A DNA stretch of 64,000 nt. Source: Ignavibacteria bacterium UBA2333 (lineage in GTDB: Bacteria > Bacteroidota > Ignavibacteria > Kapaibacteriales > Kapaibacteriaceae). The stretch is taken from the NCBI GenBank assembly GCA_002344895.1, contig DDUR01000061.1, positions 161,739 to 225,738 of the forward strand. The letters are read 5' to 3'. The notes under the pieces are model-generated. The model searched no databases and was not told the DNA's origin. It saw only the letters and a list, made by a program, of their open reading frames with translations. The position numbers and the translations under genes were made by a program. Of this stretch, positions 7,501-16,199 are shown piece by piece. Position 1 is the first letter of the stretch; every line of letters begins with the position of its first letter.

Positions 7501-9303
7501 ATGGAAAAGTTCAGAAACTTCTGTATCATCGCCCACATTGACCACGGTAAGTCTACACTTGCCGATCGCCTTCTCGAAAAGACGGGGCGCGTCACACAAC
7601 GGGAGATGGTAACCAACCAAATTCTCGACGACAATCCTCTCGAACAGGAACGCGGTATTACGATTAAACTCCATGCTATTCAGATGGAGTATGCCGCGAA
7701 GAACGGATCTCGGTACACACTCAATCTGATTGACACGCCGGGCCACGTTGACTTTTCCTATGAGGTGTCACGATCTCTTCATGCATGTGAAGGCGCACTC
7801 CTCGTGGTGGATGCGACGCAGGGAGTTGAGGCACAGACGATCTCGAATCTCTACATGGCCATTGAACAGGGTCTCGAGATCATTCCTGTTATCAACAAGA
7901 TCGACCTCCCGAGCGCTGTCACAACGATTGAGAATGTGAAGCGTCAGGTCATCGACCTACTCGGTTGTAAGGAGGAAGAACTCATTCTCGCATCTGCCAA
8001 GGCAGGTATTGGGATTGAGGACATTCTCGAGGCAGTTGTTGACCGTATTCCTCCGCCGAAGGGAGATCCCAATGCTCCACTCCGAGCTCTTATCTATGAT
8101 TCCATCTTCGATCCGTACCGTGGCGTCGTCGTAAACGTGCGCGTTTTTGATGGCACGATGAAGGAAAAGGACAAGATCCTCTTTATGGCAACGGGCCAGA
8201 CATATGAGCTCGACGAAGTTGGTATCCTCTACATGAAGCGCCATCGTACGGGCGTGATATCAGCCGGTGATGTGGGATACTTTACGGCTGCAATACGTCG
8301 GCTTCAGGATACAAAGGTTGGCGACACGGTCACAATAGCCTCAAATCCATGCGCCGCCGCCATTGAAGGGTTCCGCGAAGTAAAACCAATGGTGTTTAGC
8401 GGTATCTATCCTGCGGATAGTGACGACTTCGAAGATCTTCGTGAAGCTCTCGGAAAACTCACCCTTAACGATGCCGCTATCTCATTCGAACCAGAATCGT
8501 CCAGTGCCCTGGGATTTGGTTTCCGTTGCGGTTTCCTCGGCCTGCTCCACATGGAGATTGTCCAGGAGCGGCTTGAGCGTGAGTTTAATCAGACAATTGT
8601 TACAACGGTACCCAACGTACGTTACCGCGTCCTGCGGACAAACGGTGAAGTGTTGTGGGTCGACAATCCGGCCCAGTTACCGAGTCCAGGTGTTATCACA
8701 GAGATTCAAGAGCCCTTTATCAAGGCTCAAATCATCGCTCCAACCGAATATGTTGGTACGATTATGAAGCTCTGTATTGAGCGTCGTGGCACGATGCTGG
8801 GAACAACATATCTCTCGGCTGACCGTGTTGATATGTCCTTCGATTTGCCTTTAGCAGAAGTCGTGTTTGATTTCTACGACAAGCTCAAGAGTAACACTCG
8901 CGGATATGCCTCGCTTGACTACGAATATTCGGATTACAAGGCAGGAGATCTCGTTCGACTGGATATTCTTCTGAACGGTGAACAAGTTGATGCTCTGTCG
9001 AGTATCGTCCACCGTCAGAAAGCACATGAATGGGGTAAAAAACTTACGAGTAAACTCAAGGAGCTTATTCCACGACAGATGTTCGAAGTGGCAATTCAGG
9101 CCGCCATCGGCTCAAAGATTGTTGCTCGTGACTCGATCAGTGCCATGCGGAAAAACGTTCTGGCCAAGTGTTACGGTGGAGACATCTCACGGAAACGGAA
9201 ACTCATTGAGAAGCAGAAAGAGGGTAAAAAGCGAATGAAGCAGGTAGGTCGAGTGGAGATTCCGCAAGAAGCCTTCCTCGCTGTGCTCTCTCTCGATAAC
9301 TGA
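7501..9303 (+). CDS. lepA: Elongation factor 4 (LepA)
   Basis: Ribosome-associated translational GTPase that affects elongation and initiation and can back-translocate tRNAs in vitro. 600 residues, the usual length. P-loop AHIDHGKST, then DTPGHVDFSYEVSRSL (G3), NKIDLP (G4), domain II, and the LepA-specific C-terminal domain with KGKKRMKQVGRVEIPQEAF. The ATG at 7501 gives the canonical N-terminus MEKFRNFCIIAHIDHGKS; an upstream TTG at 7471 adds residues unlike the family. It heads a run with three signal peptidase genes, echoing the classical lepA-lepB arrangement of proteobacteria. Confidence 0.97.
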   Translation: MEKFRNFCIIAHIDHGKSTLADRLLEKTGRVTQREMVTNQILDDNPLEQERGITIKLHAIQMEYAAKNGSRYTLNLIDTPGHVDFSYEVSRSLHACEGALLVVDATQGVEAQTISNLYMAIEQGLEIIPVINKIDLPSAVTTIENVKRQVIDLLGCKEEELILASAKAGIGIEDILEAVVDRIPPPKGDPNAPLRALIYDSIFDPYRGVVVNVRVFDGTMKEKDKILFMATGQTYELDEVGILYMKRHRTGVISAGDVGYFTAAIRRLQDTKVGDTVTIASNPCAAAIEGFREVKPMVFSGIYPADSDDFEDLREALGKLTLNDAAISFEPESSSALGFGFRCGFLGLLHMEIVQERLEREFNQTIVTTVPNVRYRVLRTNGEVLWVDNPAQLPSPGVITEIQEPFIKAQIIAPTEYVGTIMKLCIERRGTMLGTTYLSADRVDMSFDLPLAEVVFDFYDKLKSNTRGYASLDYEYSDYKAGDLVRLDILLNGEQVDALSSIVHRQKAHEWGKKLTSKLKELIPRQMFEVAIQAAIGSKIVARDSISAMRKNVLAKCYGGDISRKRKLIEKQKEGKKRMKQVGRVEIPQEAFLAVLSLDN

Positions 9304-9338
9304 CAAAGTCATTCTTTCGCCCATTACCACGTCGAACA

Positions 9339-10322
9339 ATGTCGCTCACAGATCACATATACGCTCGCATTCCTGGCTCCGTTGGCAGCTTTCTCCGTCA
9401 TCGACGTGAAAAGATCAAGAATCGTAAGCCACCTGAGACGTTTGTCGAACACATTGTTTCGTGGATTCGGACGATCGTATGGGCATTGTCCGTTGTGACC
9501 ATCGTAAACGGTCTAGCTCTCGCATCGTTTACTGTACCTACAGGCTCAATGGAGGACACGGTCCTTCCCGGTGAGTTTCTCTTCGTGAATAAACTCGTCT
9601 ATGGTCCATCTACACCACAGATCATCCCGTTTGTAAACGTTGCACTTCCCTACTACAAAACGCCGCCAATCTTTCCACCGGAACAGGGCGACGTTATTGT
9701 CTTCATTTTTCCTGGAAATCGCGACGAAGTAAAACCTCTAAACTTTGAATACTACCTGAAACGCTGCGTGGCAGTTTCAGGCGACGTCCTCGAGATTCGC
9801 AATCGCAAGGTTCTTGTGAATGGTGTTGAGTATGCTCTGCCGGAAGGTGGAAAGTATCAAAGTGACACCTGGACGCCCGAAAAACGCACATTATATGAGG
9901 TTAATGACACGTATCGGACATTTCCTGTTGGTAGAGGATATACGCGCGACAATTACGGCCCTATCCGTATTCCTAAGGAAGGTGACGTTATCAAACTCGA
10001 ATCTGATTCTGCCTGGCGTGAATGGGCCGTGTTTATTGCTCGTGAAGGGCACATCGTAAATGCTGTGACACGGACAATTGACGGTAGTCCTGCCACAACC
10101 TATACGGTTGAACGCGACTATGTCTTTGGCATGGGAGACAATCGAGATAATTCTGAAGACTCCCGCTATTGGGGATTTATCCCGGAAGAAGACGTTGTTG
10201 GCACGCCGATGATCGTCTATTGGTCATGGGAAAAGGATGACGCCGTACGTGGAGTTGAGTACGGATTCTTCGACAAGATCAAACGTATTCGGTGGTCTCG
10301 CCTCGGTACGATCATTCGATAA
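9339..10322 (+). CDS. lepB: Signal peptidase I, long form (first of three)
   Basis: Membrane serine protease (S26A) that removes Sec/Tat signal peptides. 327 residues. One N-terminal membrane segment (about 41-64), then catalytic Ser70 in TVPTGSMEDTVLPGE and general-base Lys141 in YYLKRCVAVSGD; box E GMGDNRDNSEDSRYWG is intact. Long insertion between boxes B and D (about 100-135) compared with minimal SPases. Follows lepA by 35 bases and precedes two further SPase I genes, all apparently active by their catalytic residues. Confidence 0.95.
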   Translation: MSLTDHIYARIPGSVGSFLRHRREKIKNRKPPETFVEHIVSWIRTIVWALSVVTIVNGLALASFTVPTGSMEDTVLPGEFLFVNKLVYGPSTPQIIPFVNVALPYYKTPPIFPPEQGDVIVFIFPGNRDEVKPLNFEYYLKRCVAVSGDVLEIRNRKVLVNGVEYALPEGGKYQSDTWTPEKRTLYEVNDTYRTFPVGRGYTRDNYGPIRIPKEGDVIKLESDSAWREWAVFIAREGHIVNAVTRTIDGSPATTYTVERDYVFGMGDNRDNSEDSRYWGFIPEEDVVGTPMIVYWSWEKDDAVRGVEYGFFDKIKRIRWSRLGTIIR

Positions 10323-10328
10323 ATAACC

Positions 10329-11048
10329 ATGCGTCGTCGTATCGGTGCCGCAGCTCTTGTTGTCACCCTCGTTCTCGCCGTCATCTTTGTCAGGCCTTAC
10401 ACCGTTCCAACGGACTCCATGTCACCTACGCTTTCACCCGGTGATGTGATTCTTGCGCTTCGCTCTGGTCCAGGCGCATCCTTTCGATGGTTTACAGTGA
10501 ATCGTGGTGACGTGGTTGTGTTTCCGAATCCCGGCAAACGTGATGAGCTACACGGCGGAGATGGCGAGGCATACAGTAAACGATGTATTGCCGTCGCCGG
10601 TGATACGGTGGTGATTCGGAATTCAACGATCTTCATCAATGGCAGTCCATTGCCATATAAACGTCCTCCCCACGATACAACTACTGTTCATAACATATGG
10701 GAATCATTTCCGCGGCATCAACAGTGGGATAAGGGGCAATGGGGCCCCTATCGTGTTCCAGCCGCTGGAGACACCCTGATACTCGATGAAGATGGCTGGA
10801 AACGTTGGGCTGTCATCGTCGCTCGTGATGGATTCGATGTTGACGAGGAAACACGCACGGTTGATGGACGCGAGGTAACGCAGCATGTACTTCAACACGA
10901 CTTCATTTTCGTTGTCGGTGATAATACTCTGAACTCCGTTGACAGCCGCGTGTGGGGTCCAATACGCGAAGATGCCGTTGAGGCCCTTCCTCTTTTCGTT
11001 TTATTCTCGACTGATTCATCTCGTCGACTTCTTCAATGGATTCGATAG
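10329..11048 (+). CDS. Signal peptidase I (second of three)
   Basis: 239 residues, S26A family. Membrane segment at about 5-22, catalytic Ser30 in YTVPTDSMSPTLSPGD and Lys84 in YSKRCIAVAGD. Box E is recognisable but diverged (VVGDNTLNSVDSRVWG), with GDNTLNS in place of the usual GDNRDNS. Shares with the first copy a similar insertion and the segments WGPYRVP and WKRWAVIVARDG, so the two probably arose by tandem duplication. Six bases after lepB1 and overlapping the third copy by 13 bases. The diverged box E hints at specialised substrates, which is an inference. Confidence 0.9.
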   Translation: MRRRIGAAALVVTLVLAVIFVRPYTVPTDSMSPTLSPGDVILALRSGPGASFRWFTVNRGDVVVFPNPGKRDELHGGDGEAYSKRCIAVAGDTVVIRNSTIFINGSPLPYKRPPHDTTTVHNIWESFPRHQQWDKGQWGPYRVPAAGDTLILDEDGWKRWAVIVARDGFDVDEETRTVDGREVTQHVLQHDFIFVVGDNTLNSVDSRVWGPIREDAVEALPLFVLFSTDSSRRLLQWIR

Positions 11049-11662
11049 CGTTCGTGAAGCACACGCATGATCTGGCATCAATCACGCCGCGAGATATCCT
11101 CGTGACGTCTGCTGCCGCTATCACCGTCGCCATTCTCCTGAAGGTGTTTGTGCTCGGCGCATTTATGATTCCATCTCATTCGATGGAAAACACGCTGTTA
11201 CCTGGTGACTACATCATCGTCAACAAACTCGCGTCGTGGATGGCAACAATTGAGCGAGGTGACGTTATTGTGTTTACCCTTCCCGATAGTATGGATGCTG
11301 CCGGTGCATCTGGAACGCCATTTATCAAACGTGTGATTGGACTCGGCGGAGATACCGTACGGCTCGCATCAACGGGAATTTTTGTGAATGGTTGGCGTGT
11401 GCCCGATCCGCCACGTTCCGCGTCGGCATATGCATTATCACACGATCCGCTGTCGAAAACGGTCACAGTCGTCGTACCAGACGGATACTATTACGTCCTT
11501 GGCGACAATCGTTCGAACTCCTGGGACAGTCGATATTGGGGATGTTTACCCGGTGATTGTCTTGAAGGCCTTCCTCTGGTTGTGTACTACAGCTACGGAA
11601 CAACGGCTACAGATTCCATCCCTCACATCCGCTGGGACCGCATGATGGAGCGTATACGATGA
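11036..11662 (+). CDS. Signal peptidase I (third of three)
   Basis: 208 residues, the shortest and most canonical S26A member in the cluster. Membrane segment about 22-43, catalytic Ser49 in FMIPSHSMENTLLPGD, Lys98 in FIKRVIGLGGD, box E VLGDNRSNSWDSRYWG. It lacks the long insertion of the first two copies. The start ATG lies 13 bases inside lepB2, and the stop overlaps the hemW start (ATGA), so the four genes are translationally linked. Confidence 0.93.
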   Translation: MDSIAFVKHTHDLASITPRDILVTSAAAITVAILLKVFVLGAFMIPSHSMENTLLPGDYIIVNKLASWMATIERGDVIVFTLPDSMDAAGASGTPFIKRVIGLGGDTVRLASTGIFVNGWRVPDPPRSASAYALSHDPLSKTVTVVVPDGYYYVLGDNRSNSWDSRYWGCLPGDCLEGLPLVVYYSYGTTATDSIPHIRWDRMMERIR

Positions 11663-12807
11663 CGGGATTCTACATCCACGTACCGTTCTGCGACAAGAAG
11701 TGCTCGTATTGTGACTTCTACAGTATCGAGTCCGTTGGACTCATTGAACGATATGTCGATACCGTCATCCGCGAGATCGAACGTCGGGCAGACACCGTGC
11801 CAGGACCGATAACATCGGTGTTTTTTGGTGGTGGGACACCTTCGCTCCTTTCGCCCCTTCAACTTCAACGCATCATCGACACGATTCTCCGGGAGACACG
11901 GATTACCTCGGATGCAGAATGGACAATGGAATGTAATCCTGGTACGGTCTCACTATCGTCACTTACGGCCTACCGCTCCTCTGGTATCAATCGCCTTAGT
12001 TTCGGAGTTCAATCAATTCATGCAGACGAACTGACGTTTCTTGATCGCATCCATACTGCGGATCAAGCTTTTGAAGCTGTCGATCTGGCACGTCGTGCTG
12101 GATTCGACAATGTCAACGTTGACGTGATGTTTGCCCTACCGAATCAGTCAGCAGAAAAGTTATCGGCAACACTAGATCAAATCCTTCGCCTTGAGCCCGA
12201 TCATGTAAGTGCGTACTCTCTTATTTATGAACCCGGTACACCTCTCTATGCTCGAATGAAGAAGGGTCTTGTTGTCCCGGAATCCGAAGAGCATGATGCC
12301 GAACTCTATGCTCTCGTTATCGAACGTCTTGTGTCGGCTGGTTACGAACAATATGAAGTAAGCAACTTCTCGCGTAATGGAGCTACGTGCCGACACAACC
12401 TAACCTATTGGCATGGCCTCCCATATGTGTCGGTAGGCCCAAGCGCTCACGGGTTTGTTGGTGACGTTCGGTACTGGAATCTTCGATCTCTTACGGCATG
12501 GACGGAAGCTGTTGACAAAGGTGAACTTCCTGAGGCGAATCGCGAAAGACTCACACAGTTTGACAAGATTGTCGAGTTAGCCTTCCTTACTCTGCGAGCC
12601 GATGGAGTACCACTCTCAAAATTTCATCGCGACTATGGAATCGATGTCGTTGCAGCACTCGGTCCGCAACTTGGATACTGGCTTGACGCCGAGTTTGTCA
12701 CACTGAATGCACAAACACTTCGACTCACCTCAAAGGGCTACGCTGTTTGTGATGAGCTTACCGTGAAGCTCGTTGGCGCAATCGAATCGGCCCTACTCGC
12801 CTCGTAA
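11659..12807 (+). CDS. hemW: HemW-type radical SAM protein
   Basis: 382 residues. Radical SAM Cys motif at the N-terminus with Cys11, Cys15 and Cys18 (CDKKCSYCDF), preceded by FYIHVPF; GGGTPS, MECNPGT and the SFGVQS motif follow, and HNLTYWHGLPYVSVGPSAHG lies in the C-terminal half. HemW inserts haem into respiratory enzymes and is often misnamed coproporphyrinogen III oxidase; the short N-terminus, without the extra HemN-specific residues, favours HemW. Overlaps lepB3 by 4 bases. Its last 15 bases overlap the 3' end of the converging permease gene. The array-like 12-mer TTCTCCGGGAGA occurs at 11885-11896. Confidence 0.92.
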   Translation: MTGFYIHVPFCDKKCSYCDFYSIESVGLIERYVDTVIREIERRADTVPGPITSVFFGGGTPSLLSPLQLQRIIDTILRETRITSDAEWTMECNPGTVSLSSLTAYRSSGINRLSFGVQSIHADELTFLDRIHTADQAFEAVDLARRAGFDNVNVDVMFALPNQSAEKLSATLDQILRLEPDHVSAYSLIYEPGTPLYARMKKGLVVPESEEHDAELYALVIERLVSAGYEQYEVSNFSRNGATCRHNLTYWHGLPYVSVGPSAHGFVGDVRYWNLRSLTAWTEAVDKGELPEANRERLTQFDKIVELAFLTLRADGVPLSKFHRDYGIDVVAALGPQLGYWLDAEFVTLNAQTLRLTSKGYAVCDELTVKLVGAIESALLAS

Positions 12808-13995
12808 TGCCTCTGAGATAACAGACCGAGATGCTCTGCGTGCTGGATATACTGCGGCACCAATGGCCAAGAGTAGACCAACCGTTGAAATCGCGACAAC
12901 GTCAAAAACATGGACATCCATGGGGAGCGAAGAGATAATGTAGCCCTGTGATTGGTCAAAGGATATCCAACCAAAATGTTGTTGGCCCAGTGCAAGGGCT
13001 GTACCGATTATCATTCCAAGACCAGTTCCAGCAACACCGATAAAGAGTCCTTGCCAGAGATATATCGTACGAATATTCTCAGCTGTGAGACCTAACGTAC
13101 GAAGGACAGCAATGTCCTTTCGTTTTTCAACGACAGTCAAGGTTAACGACACGAGAATATTAAACGCTGCTACAACAACAATGAGCGCTAGGACGATAAA
13201 GGTGCCAATACGTTCGAGCTTCATTGTGTCGGTAAGACCGCGGTGCAAATCTTCCCACGTTACAACGCGCTGCTGTGGGAAGGCACTCTGGAGTTGCGCT
13301 GCAATGGTAGCTGCGTCCTGTCGATTGGATACGGTGACATCAATGACAGATCTTTGGAAACCGCGACCGAGTTCAACAATCGTTAACGAGTCAGTATACA
13401 CTTGTGTATAGTCAATCTCCCTCGAGGCATTGGACTGGAAAACTCCGCGAACGATTGCTGGTCGGCCTGTAGGGACGATCATCGTACGAAGTGCACGTTC
13501 AATCATTGCCGGCGACAATAACCGGACCGTGTCACCAACGTAGAGGCCCATTGTTTCTGCAATACCTGCGGCGACAACTACAGATGGCATCCCATCATGA
13601 GGCCGTGTCATAGGAGTACCGATAATCGTCTTGTCCTGCAGACCATGCATTCCATGTTCATACGATGCCGAAACGCCCCATCCTTCTGCAACCTGTGCAG
13701 AACCATGATGCTCAACGATCAGTCGTGATGAGACGAGTGGCACGGCGGTGATGACTGATGGCACAACCCTGCGTACTGCTTCAACGTCGGTACTACCTTC
13801 AATTCGGACATGAGGTCCGAATCCCGTCATAAGATCTGCAGCAAGGTTCCTGAAACCATTAAACAACGACATGACCACAATCAGTGCGGCCGTGCCGATG
13901 ATTATACCGACCGTGCTCGACACCGTGATTATGGTAATAAAACCAAGTCTACGGGGTCGAACTGTTCGTAATGCTATGCGGAACGGTACGTTCAT
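12793..13995 (-). CDS. LolC/LolE-type ABC transporter permease
   Basis: 400 residues with the MacB/FtsX layout: N-terminal membrane helix (about 18-42, TIITVSSTVGIIIGTAALIVVMSL), a large periplasmic domain (45-260), then three helices in the C-terminal FtsX domain (about 268-385) with VEKRKDIAVLRTLG, the typical coupling-helix phrase. Proteins of this type extract lipoproteins from the inner membrane for the Lol pathway or export other substrates. No ATPase partner is adjacent. The start overlaps the ppk1 stop by 4 bases, so the two form an operon. The 3' end overlaps hemW by 15 bases. Confidence 0.85.
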   Translation of the reverse strand: MNVPFRIALRTVRPRRLGFITIITVSSTVGIIIGTAALIVVMSLFNGFRNLAADLMTGFGPHVRIEGSTDVEAVRRVVPSVITAVPLVSSRLIVEHHGSAQVAEGWGVSASYEHGMHGLQDKTIIGTPMTRPHDGMPSVVVAAGIAETMGLYVGDTVRLLSPAMIERALRTMIVPTGRPAIVRGVFQSNASREIDYTQVYTDSLTIVELGRGFQRSVIDVTVSNRQDAATIAAQLQSAFPQQRVVTWEDLHRGLTDTMKLERIGTFIVLALIVVVAAFNILVSLTLTVVEKRKDIAVLRTLGLTAENIRTIYLWQGLFIGVAGTGLGMIIGTALALGQQHFGWISFDQSQGYIISSLPMDVHVFDVVAISTVGLLLAIGAAVYPARRASRSVISEALRGE

Positions 13996-16115
13996 CGACC
14001 CTTTCGTGCGGCCATCAGGATCTTCTGCACGCGGATACCATCTTCCTTGACGGGTACACGTTGATACGAACCGTCTGTTTGCAGAATCCGCGCCTTCACC
14101 GAATCGTCGAGATACGACTGTAACGACTCGCGAAGGCGTTTCCCTATGCGCTGATCAAGAATCGGGAACAACAATTCTACGCGCCGCTCCATGTTACGCG
14201 TCATCCAGTCTGCAGACGAGATGAAGGTCTCGGCCTCTCCGCCGTTTCGGAACCAGAAAATGCGAGAATGTTCGAGGAATCTGTCGAGGATACTGCGAAC
14301 GGTAATGGTCTCACTCACGCCGGGGACACCAGGGCGCAGACAACAAACGCCCCGTACAATCAGATCAATCTTCACACCTGCTGCCGAAGCAGCGTAGAGT
14401 TCACGGATGATAATCGGGTCAATGAGTGCATTCATCTTTGCAATGATATGCCCCTTTCGCCCCTTAGACTGATGATCGGCTTCTCGCCTGATAAGTTCGA
14501 TAAATCGGTCGCGGAGGTTTACAGGAGCAACACCAATCCGCTGCCAATTACGATAGCGTGAATACCCAGTTAGAAGATTAAACAAGTGTACAAAATCACG
14601 CTCAAACTCCTGGCGTCCTGTGAAAATGCCAATGTCCGTATAGATCCGTGATGTTGTCAGGTTGTAGTTGCCCGTGCTTACATGGGCATACGTAAGAACA
14701 TTCCGACCTTCTTTTCGGATGACGAGACAAACCTTACAATGTGTCTTTAGGCCCATAACGCCGTACACGACGTGAACACCAGATTGTTCGAGCTCACGAG
14801 CCCATTGGATGTTGTTCTCTTCATCAAAGCGGGCCTTCAGTTCAACAAAGGCCGTCACATTCTTTCCATTTATGGCAGCTCGTTTTAGTGCCTGGATTAC
14901 TGGCGATTTACCGCCTGCTCGATAGAGTGTAATCTTCATGGCGAGCACATGCGGGTCATCTGCTCCCTGTTCGATAAACTTCACAACTGAATTTGTAAAA
15001 GAATCGAATGGGTGATGGACCATGATATCCTGCTCACGAAGGATATCAAAGATGTTTGTTCCGTCCTGAGCAAACTCAGGTAACACTCTCGACGTAAACG
15101 GAGGATCCTTGAGCTTGCGTTTGTCGAGCGACATGAGCGTCAGAAAGTCCTGCAAGTTGAGCGGCATGTCTACGTGGTAGACATCCTGCTGATCAAGATC
15201 CAATGAGCGCAGTAGATAGGTAAGGAGCGAACGGGGCATGTCTCGCTCCACTTCCAGGCGAACAGCATCGGTACCCCAACGACGTTGGCGGATTCCTTCG
15301 GCAACGGCTGTGATTAGGTCATTCGCCTCGTCTTCTGCAATCTCGACATCTGCGTCGCGCGTAACGCGGAAGATGTGACTCGACTGCAGACGAAGTCCGG
15401 GAAACAAAATCCCGGCATGAGCACGAATAATATCCTCAAAAAGGATAAAATATGTTCCACCTGGCCGGCTCACACGGACAAGGCGCGGAAGCGCTGATGG
15501 CAGCTGAAGGACAGCTATACGTGTCTCATCCTCATCATCGGCGTTCGTATCAACGAGGGTAAAGGCAATTGTCAGAATTCTGTTGAGCAGCCGCGGGAAG
15601 GGGTGGCCGGGATCGAGAGCGAGCGGCGTAAGGACAGGCATGATGTTGTCAACAAAGTCCTGCTCAAACTCATGGCGCTCCTCTTCTGTGAGCTCGTCAA
15701 ACGACAGAATAGATATTCCTTCCTTCCGCAGGGAGGGAATGATGTCTGTGTGATACAGGCTCGACTGCCAGGCATAGAGCGGAATCAACCGCTCCCGAAT
15801 CAGCTTCATCTGCTCTGTAGGCGTCATACCGTCCGGCGAGAGTTCGGTGACACCGGAATAGATCTGCTCCATGAGGCCGGCAACGCGGATCATGAAGAAC
15901 TCATCGAGATTAGTCGAGAAGATGCTGAGGAACTTCACACGTTCCAGAAGTGGATGTGAAGCATCAGCAGCCTCTTCGAGGACACGACGGTTAAACTCGA
16001 GCCAGGAAATCTCCCGATTTAAATAGAGGGTCTCATCATCGAGATCGACAACGGTCACCGGGTGGTCGGCAACGCCATTTGTCGTAAGTGCTTTTGCTGT
16101 CTTCTTGCGGGCCAT
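13992..16115 (-). CDS. ppk1: Polyphosphate kinase 1
   Basis: Reversibly transfers the gamma-phosphate of ATP to polyphosphate, using a phosphohistidine intermediate. 707 residues from the chosen ATG (MARKKTAKAL); an upstream ATG adds 14 residues with no family similarity. Domains: N-terminal (LYLNREISWLEFNRRVLEEA), head, and the two PLD-like catalytic domains with YAHVSTGNYN (the His equivalent to the autophosphorylated residue) and VRGVCCLRPGVPG further on. Length is standard. Forms an operon with the downstream permease. A dispersed GGGGCGAAAGGGGC motif lies at 14450-14463. Confidence 0.95.
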   Translation of the reverse strand: MARKKTAKALTTNGVADHPVTVVDLDDETLYLNREISWLEFNRRVLEEAADASHPLLERVKFLSIFSTNLDEFFMIRVAGLMEQIYSGVTELSPDGMTPTEQMKLIRERLIPLYAWQSSLYHTDIIPSLRKEGISILSFDELTEEERHEFEQDFVDNIMPVLTPLALDPGHPFPRLLNRILTIAFTLVDTNADDEDETRIAVLQLPSALPRLVRVSRPGGTYFILFEDIIRAHAGILFPGLRLQSSHIFRVTRDADVEIAEDEANDLITAVAEGIRQRRWGTDAVRLEVERDMPRSLLTYLLRSLDLDQQDVYHVDMPLNLQDFLTLMSLDKRKLKDPPFTSRVLPEFAQDGTNIFDILREQDIMVHHPFDSFTNSVVKFIEQGADDPHVLAMKITLYRAGGKSPVIQALKRAAINGKNVTAFVELKARFDEENNIQWARELEQSGVHVVYGVMGLKTHCKVCLVIRKEGRNVLTYAHVSTGNYNLTTSRIYTDIGIFTGRQEFERDFVHLFNLLTGYSRYRNWQRIGVAPVNLRDRFIELIRREADHQSKGRKGHIIAKMNALIDPIIIRELYAASAAGVKIDLIVRGVCCLRPGVPGVSETITVRSILDRFLEHSRIFWFRNGGEAETFISSADWMTRNMERRVELLFPILDQRIGKRLRESLQSYLDDSVKARILQTDGSYQRVPVKEDGIRVQKILMAARKGR
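14450..14463 (-). repeat. Dispersed motif, CGAAA spacer variant (in ppk1)
   Basis: GGGGCGAAAGGGGC on the minus strand, both arms intact. Confidence 0.85.
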
Positions 16116-16199
16116 GAAGGGTGAAAACCGTGGGTAGTTCCAATGCGCGGGAATCACGGCAAATCTAGCCCTTTGGGCGTGGACGGCTATGTAAACATT

